From: Micavibrio sp. UBA6139
GTDB lineage: Bacteria > Pseudomonadota > Alphaproteobacteria > Micavibrionales > Micavibrionaceae
DNA: 15,467 nucleotides
Direction of reading: 5' to 3'
NCBI GenBank assembly: GCA_002423285.1
Contig: DIVF01000041.1
Location: 1 to 15,467 of the forward strand
Part shown: piece by piece, positions 14,461 to 15,467 of the stretch
How the letters are laid out: the number at the start of each line of letters is the position of its first letter
How positions within the stretch are numbered: the first letter of the stretch is position 1
Translations under genes and position numbers: made by a program
Notes under the pieces: generated by a model
What the model saw: the letters and a program-made list of their open reading frames with translations, nothing else
Databases searched by the model: none
What the model was told of the DNA's origin: nothing

Positions 14461-14634
14461 ATGACGTGTCTAAAATACCCCATACGATGCCGGCGTAAGC
14501 AGACTTATTACCTGCGCCAACGCATCCCCACAGACCTGATTCCCGCTTAGCCCACTCAAAAGCGCTTTATTAAATGTGCAAAGATTGCAGGCATAGTGCT
14601 CGGCAAAAACTCTGAGTCTCAATGCCATTTATAA
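14461..14634 (+). pseudogene. Decayed tyrosine-recombinase (integrase) N-terminus
   Basis: From the ATG at 14461, with AAAGGG just upstream, the frame reads MTCLKYPIRCRRKQTYYLRQ and then RIPTDLIPA before TAG at 14548-14550. The series basic segment, TYY-L-RQRIP-DLIP is the typical opening of phage and island integrases ('YYFRRRIPADL...'). The frame continues past the stop to TAA at 14632 with little likeness left, and no catalytic domain (R..HxxR..Y) exists anywhere in the window. The position, about 95 bases after a tRNA and on the same strand, is the usual one for an integrase at its attachment site. I conclude that a tRNA-integrated element once lay here and its integrase was truncated. 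Confidence 0.6.
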
Positions 14635-14645
14635 ACATGACCGTT

Positions 14646-14665
14646 AAATGAACCCGGGTTCATTT
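14646..14665. repeat. Perfect 20-bp palindrome
   Basis: The bases 14646-14665 are their own reverse complement, centred on CCCGGG, with a T-run from 14662 to 14666. As RNA this makes an 8-bp stem with a 4-base loop followed by Ts, so it may be the terminator of the former integrase gene. As DNA it could be a binding site. Confidence 0.55.
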
Positions 14666-14730
14666 TTAGATAACAGTGAATATTACATAGCCTTTGCACT
14701 TACAAAGATGATGTCGGCTAGTATGAAAAG

Positions 14731-14759
14731 AAAAGCCCAGAGGCAAGCTCTGGGCTTTT
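14731..14759. terminator. Strong bidirectional terminator
   Basis: A perfect 12-bp stem (14731-14742 with 14748-14759) has a 5-base loop GCAAG. Its outer pairs are A-T, so each strand ends in four Ts. It lies 23 bases after the stop of the minus-strand secreted mini-protein and after the integrase remnant on the plus strand. Confidence 0.8.
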
Positions 14760-14782
14760 AATTATATTAGAATTAAACAAGG

Positions 14783-15035
14783 CTACGCGATGATAGTGCC
14801 ATTGGATAGCAGCGCGGCTTCATCTGTTAAGCCTGTTACACCAGACAATGCGGCAATAGCTACCAAGGAATATGTTCCACCCAAGCCATCACGATCAACA
14901 AATACGTTGCTGTTGCCAGCACTCTCCGTGATCCAGACGAAGTCTGTAATCGCATCTGTTAATGGGTCATAATCCTACCCCAGAACTATAATCTGTTACA
15001 TCGTAGGTTACACCATCAACTGTAAAAATAGGCAT
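14783..15035 (-). pseudogene. Frameshifted mini-protein with a type I secretion C-terminal domain
   Basis: From the ATG at 15035, with GGAG about 9 bases upstream, the frame reads MPIFTVDGVTYDVTDYSS and then GVG-Leu before TGA at 14967-14969. The next frame continues without a gap: YDPLTDAITDFVWITESAG, then DRDGLGGTYSLVAIAALSG and GLTDEAALLSNGTIIA, to TAG at 14783. That second part is the conserved C-terminal target domain of type I secreted repeat (RTX/adhesin-like) proteins, with its Gly-Tyr-Asp-Pro-Leu start. One surplus T at 14971/14972 explains the break, and removing it gives an 83-residue protein. Such domains normally end proteins of hundreds to thousands of residues, so this is a miniature, perhaps a deletion product. 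A sequencing error is possible. No type I transporter is in the window. Confidence 0.65.
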
Positions 15036-15051
15036 GTAGTTCTCCAAAAAT

Positions 15052-15467
15052 TTATTGTGGTTTAAAAAAATTTCTCGGGCATTTGTATGGTTCAGGAAAT
15101 GGAAATGGATTTGTAACGCCACTATAGGGTGTATAACTCCCTCTGTTATTCAGCCTATATTCAAGATAGTTATGAGAGGTTTGGTCGCAGCCGGATCCAG
15201 GATCATTGCGATCTATTTTCTGATGCTTGATAATAATCTGGCCCTCGCCATCCAAGTTTAAAAAAATAGAATAAATTTGAATTTTTCCGTGAGAGTCGGG
15301 CACCTCTTTAGTAATTTTCTGAAGAATTTTTCCCTGATTACTATCCCAGTAATATTTTCCATCACGCTTCACAATTAAAAGACTGTGCTTTTCATTTTTA
15401 GGAAGGCGTGAAAGATCATAATTAGCAATTCCACCAGCACCATTAATAATAGACCTGTTGCAAAAGT
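15052..15467 (-). CDS. Unrecognised AT-rich protein, 5' end outside the window
   Basis: An open frame enters from the right edge and ends with TAA at 15052, leaving at least 138 residues. It includes IINGAGGIANYDLSRLPKNE, then SLLIVKRDGKYYWDSNQGKI and a Pro/aromatic tail ending FPEPYKCPRNFFKPQ. A GTG at 15372 (KRDGKYYW) could start a 106-residue form, but protein-like sequence continues upstream, so I take the gene as partial. I do not recognise the family. No membrane helix is seen. The short strands with charged and aromatic residues suggest a beta-rich, possibly exported protein. It lies 16 bases before the secreted mini-protein on the same strand, and both are AT-rich, so they probably form one accessory transcript. 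Confidence 0.6.
   Translation of the reverse strand, partial: FCNRSIINGAGGIANYDLSRLPKNEKHSLLIVKRDGKYYWDSNQGKILQKITKEVPDSHGKIQIYSIFLNLDGEGQIIIKHQKIDRNDPGSGCDQTSHNYLEYRLNNRGSYTPYSGVTNPFPFPEPYKCPRNFFKPQ

Larger units (their letters stand above)
14366..14782. other. Intergenic stretch between the tRNA and the AT-rich genes
   Basis: More than 400 bases hold no intact gene. They contain the weak post-tRNA hairpin, the 7-bp dyad, the integrase remnant, the 20-bp palindrome and the bidirectional terminator listed separately. I looked for a second copy of the tRNA 3' end that would mark the other attachment half-site and saw none within the window. Confidence 0.6.

Noticed and set aside
1..15467. CRISPR array, insertion sequence or toxin-antitoxin pair
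   Set aside because: I saw no regularly spaced repeats, no transposase motif with terminal repeats and no recognisable toxin-antitoxin pair in any part of the window.

Overview
The window looks like a chromosomal segment of an alphaproteobacterium. This rests on gene content and neighbourhood: an AnmK/TyrS divergent pair, an AsmA/DUF3971 giant, a PrxQ, and an alpha/beta hydrolase next to an Rrf2 regulator, a cysteine desulfurase and a 2Fe-2S ferredoxin. The proteins have a typical alphaproteobacterial flavour. A Micavibrio-like lineage is possible but I cannot prove it from the sequence.

Layout. Bases 1-286 hold an AT-rich 3' gene remnant followed by a short open frame of normal composition, closed by a strong hairpin terminator (319-343) that can serve both strands. 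Bases 363-2440 carry a minus-strand pair, anmK then tsaC, overlapping by 13 bp. tyrS (2596-3849) diverges from anmK and converges on a 1081-codon AsmA/DUF3971 envelope protein (3999-7244, minus). The gap between tyrS and that gene is an almost fully dyadic hairpin region. A PrxQ-type peroxiredoxin (7333-7797) diverges from the AsmA gene. It converges on a 69-residue unknown protein and an alpha/beta hydrolase (7834-8724, minus), which abut with no spacer. An iron-sulfur group then reads rightward: a cysteine-free Rrf2 (IscR-like) regulator, a class I cysteine desulfurase and an ISC-type ferredoxin (8982-10950). No scaffold gene (iscU or sufBCD) follows. Next come an AT-richer acyltransferase-3 membrane protein (11022-12194), a convergent overlapping LOG-family protein (12169-12831, minus) and mnmA (13010-14173).

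The right end is accessory in character. A CAT-anticodon tRNA (14291-14365) with a good promoter is followed within 100 bp by the decayed start of a tyrosine-recombinase (integrase) gene, a 20-bp perfect palindrome and a 12-bp-stem bidirectional terminator. Beyond it lie two small AT-rich minus-strand genes. One is a miniature protein ending in a type I secretion C-terminal domain, split by an apparent one-base insertion. The other is an unrecognised protein running off the window. This is the classic picture of a tRNA-borne integration site whose element has decayed.

Themes that join the genes: tRNA maturation and charging (TsaC, TyrS, MnmA, tRNA), iron-sulfur and sulfur metabolism (desulfurase, ferredoxin, and MnmA, which uses desulfurase-derived sulfur), and envelope work (AnmK, AsmA-like, acyltransferase). 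I see no CRISPR array, no complete mobile element and no clearly new multi-gene system. The most interesting points are the cysteine-free IscR-like regulator, the tRNA/integrase scar with its secreted mini-protein, a recurring post-stop hairpin with an ACCCCG tail, and two start regions that look leaderless with the same motif.
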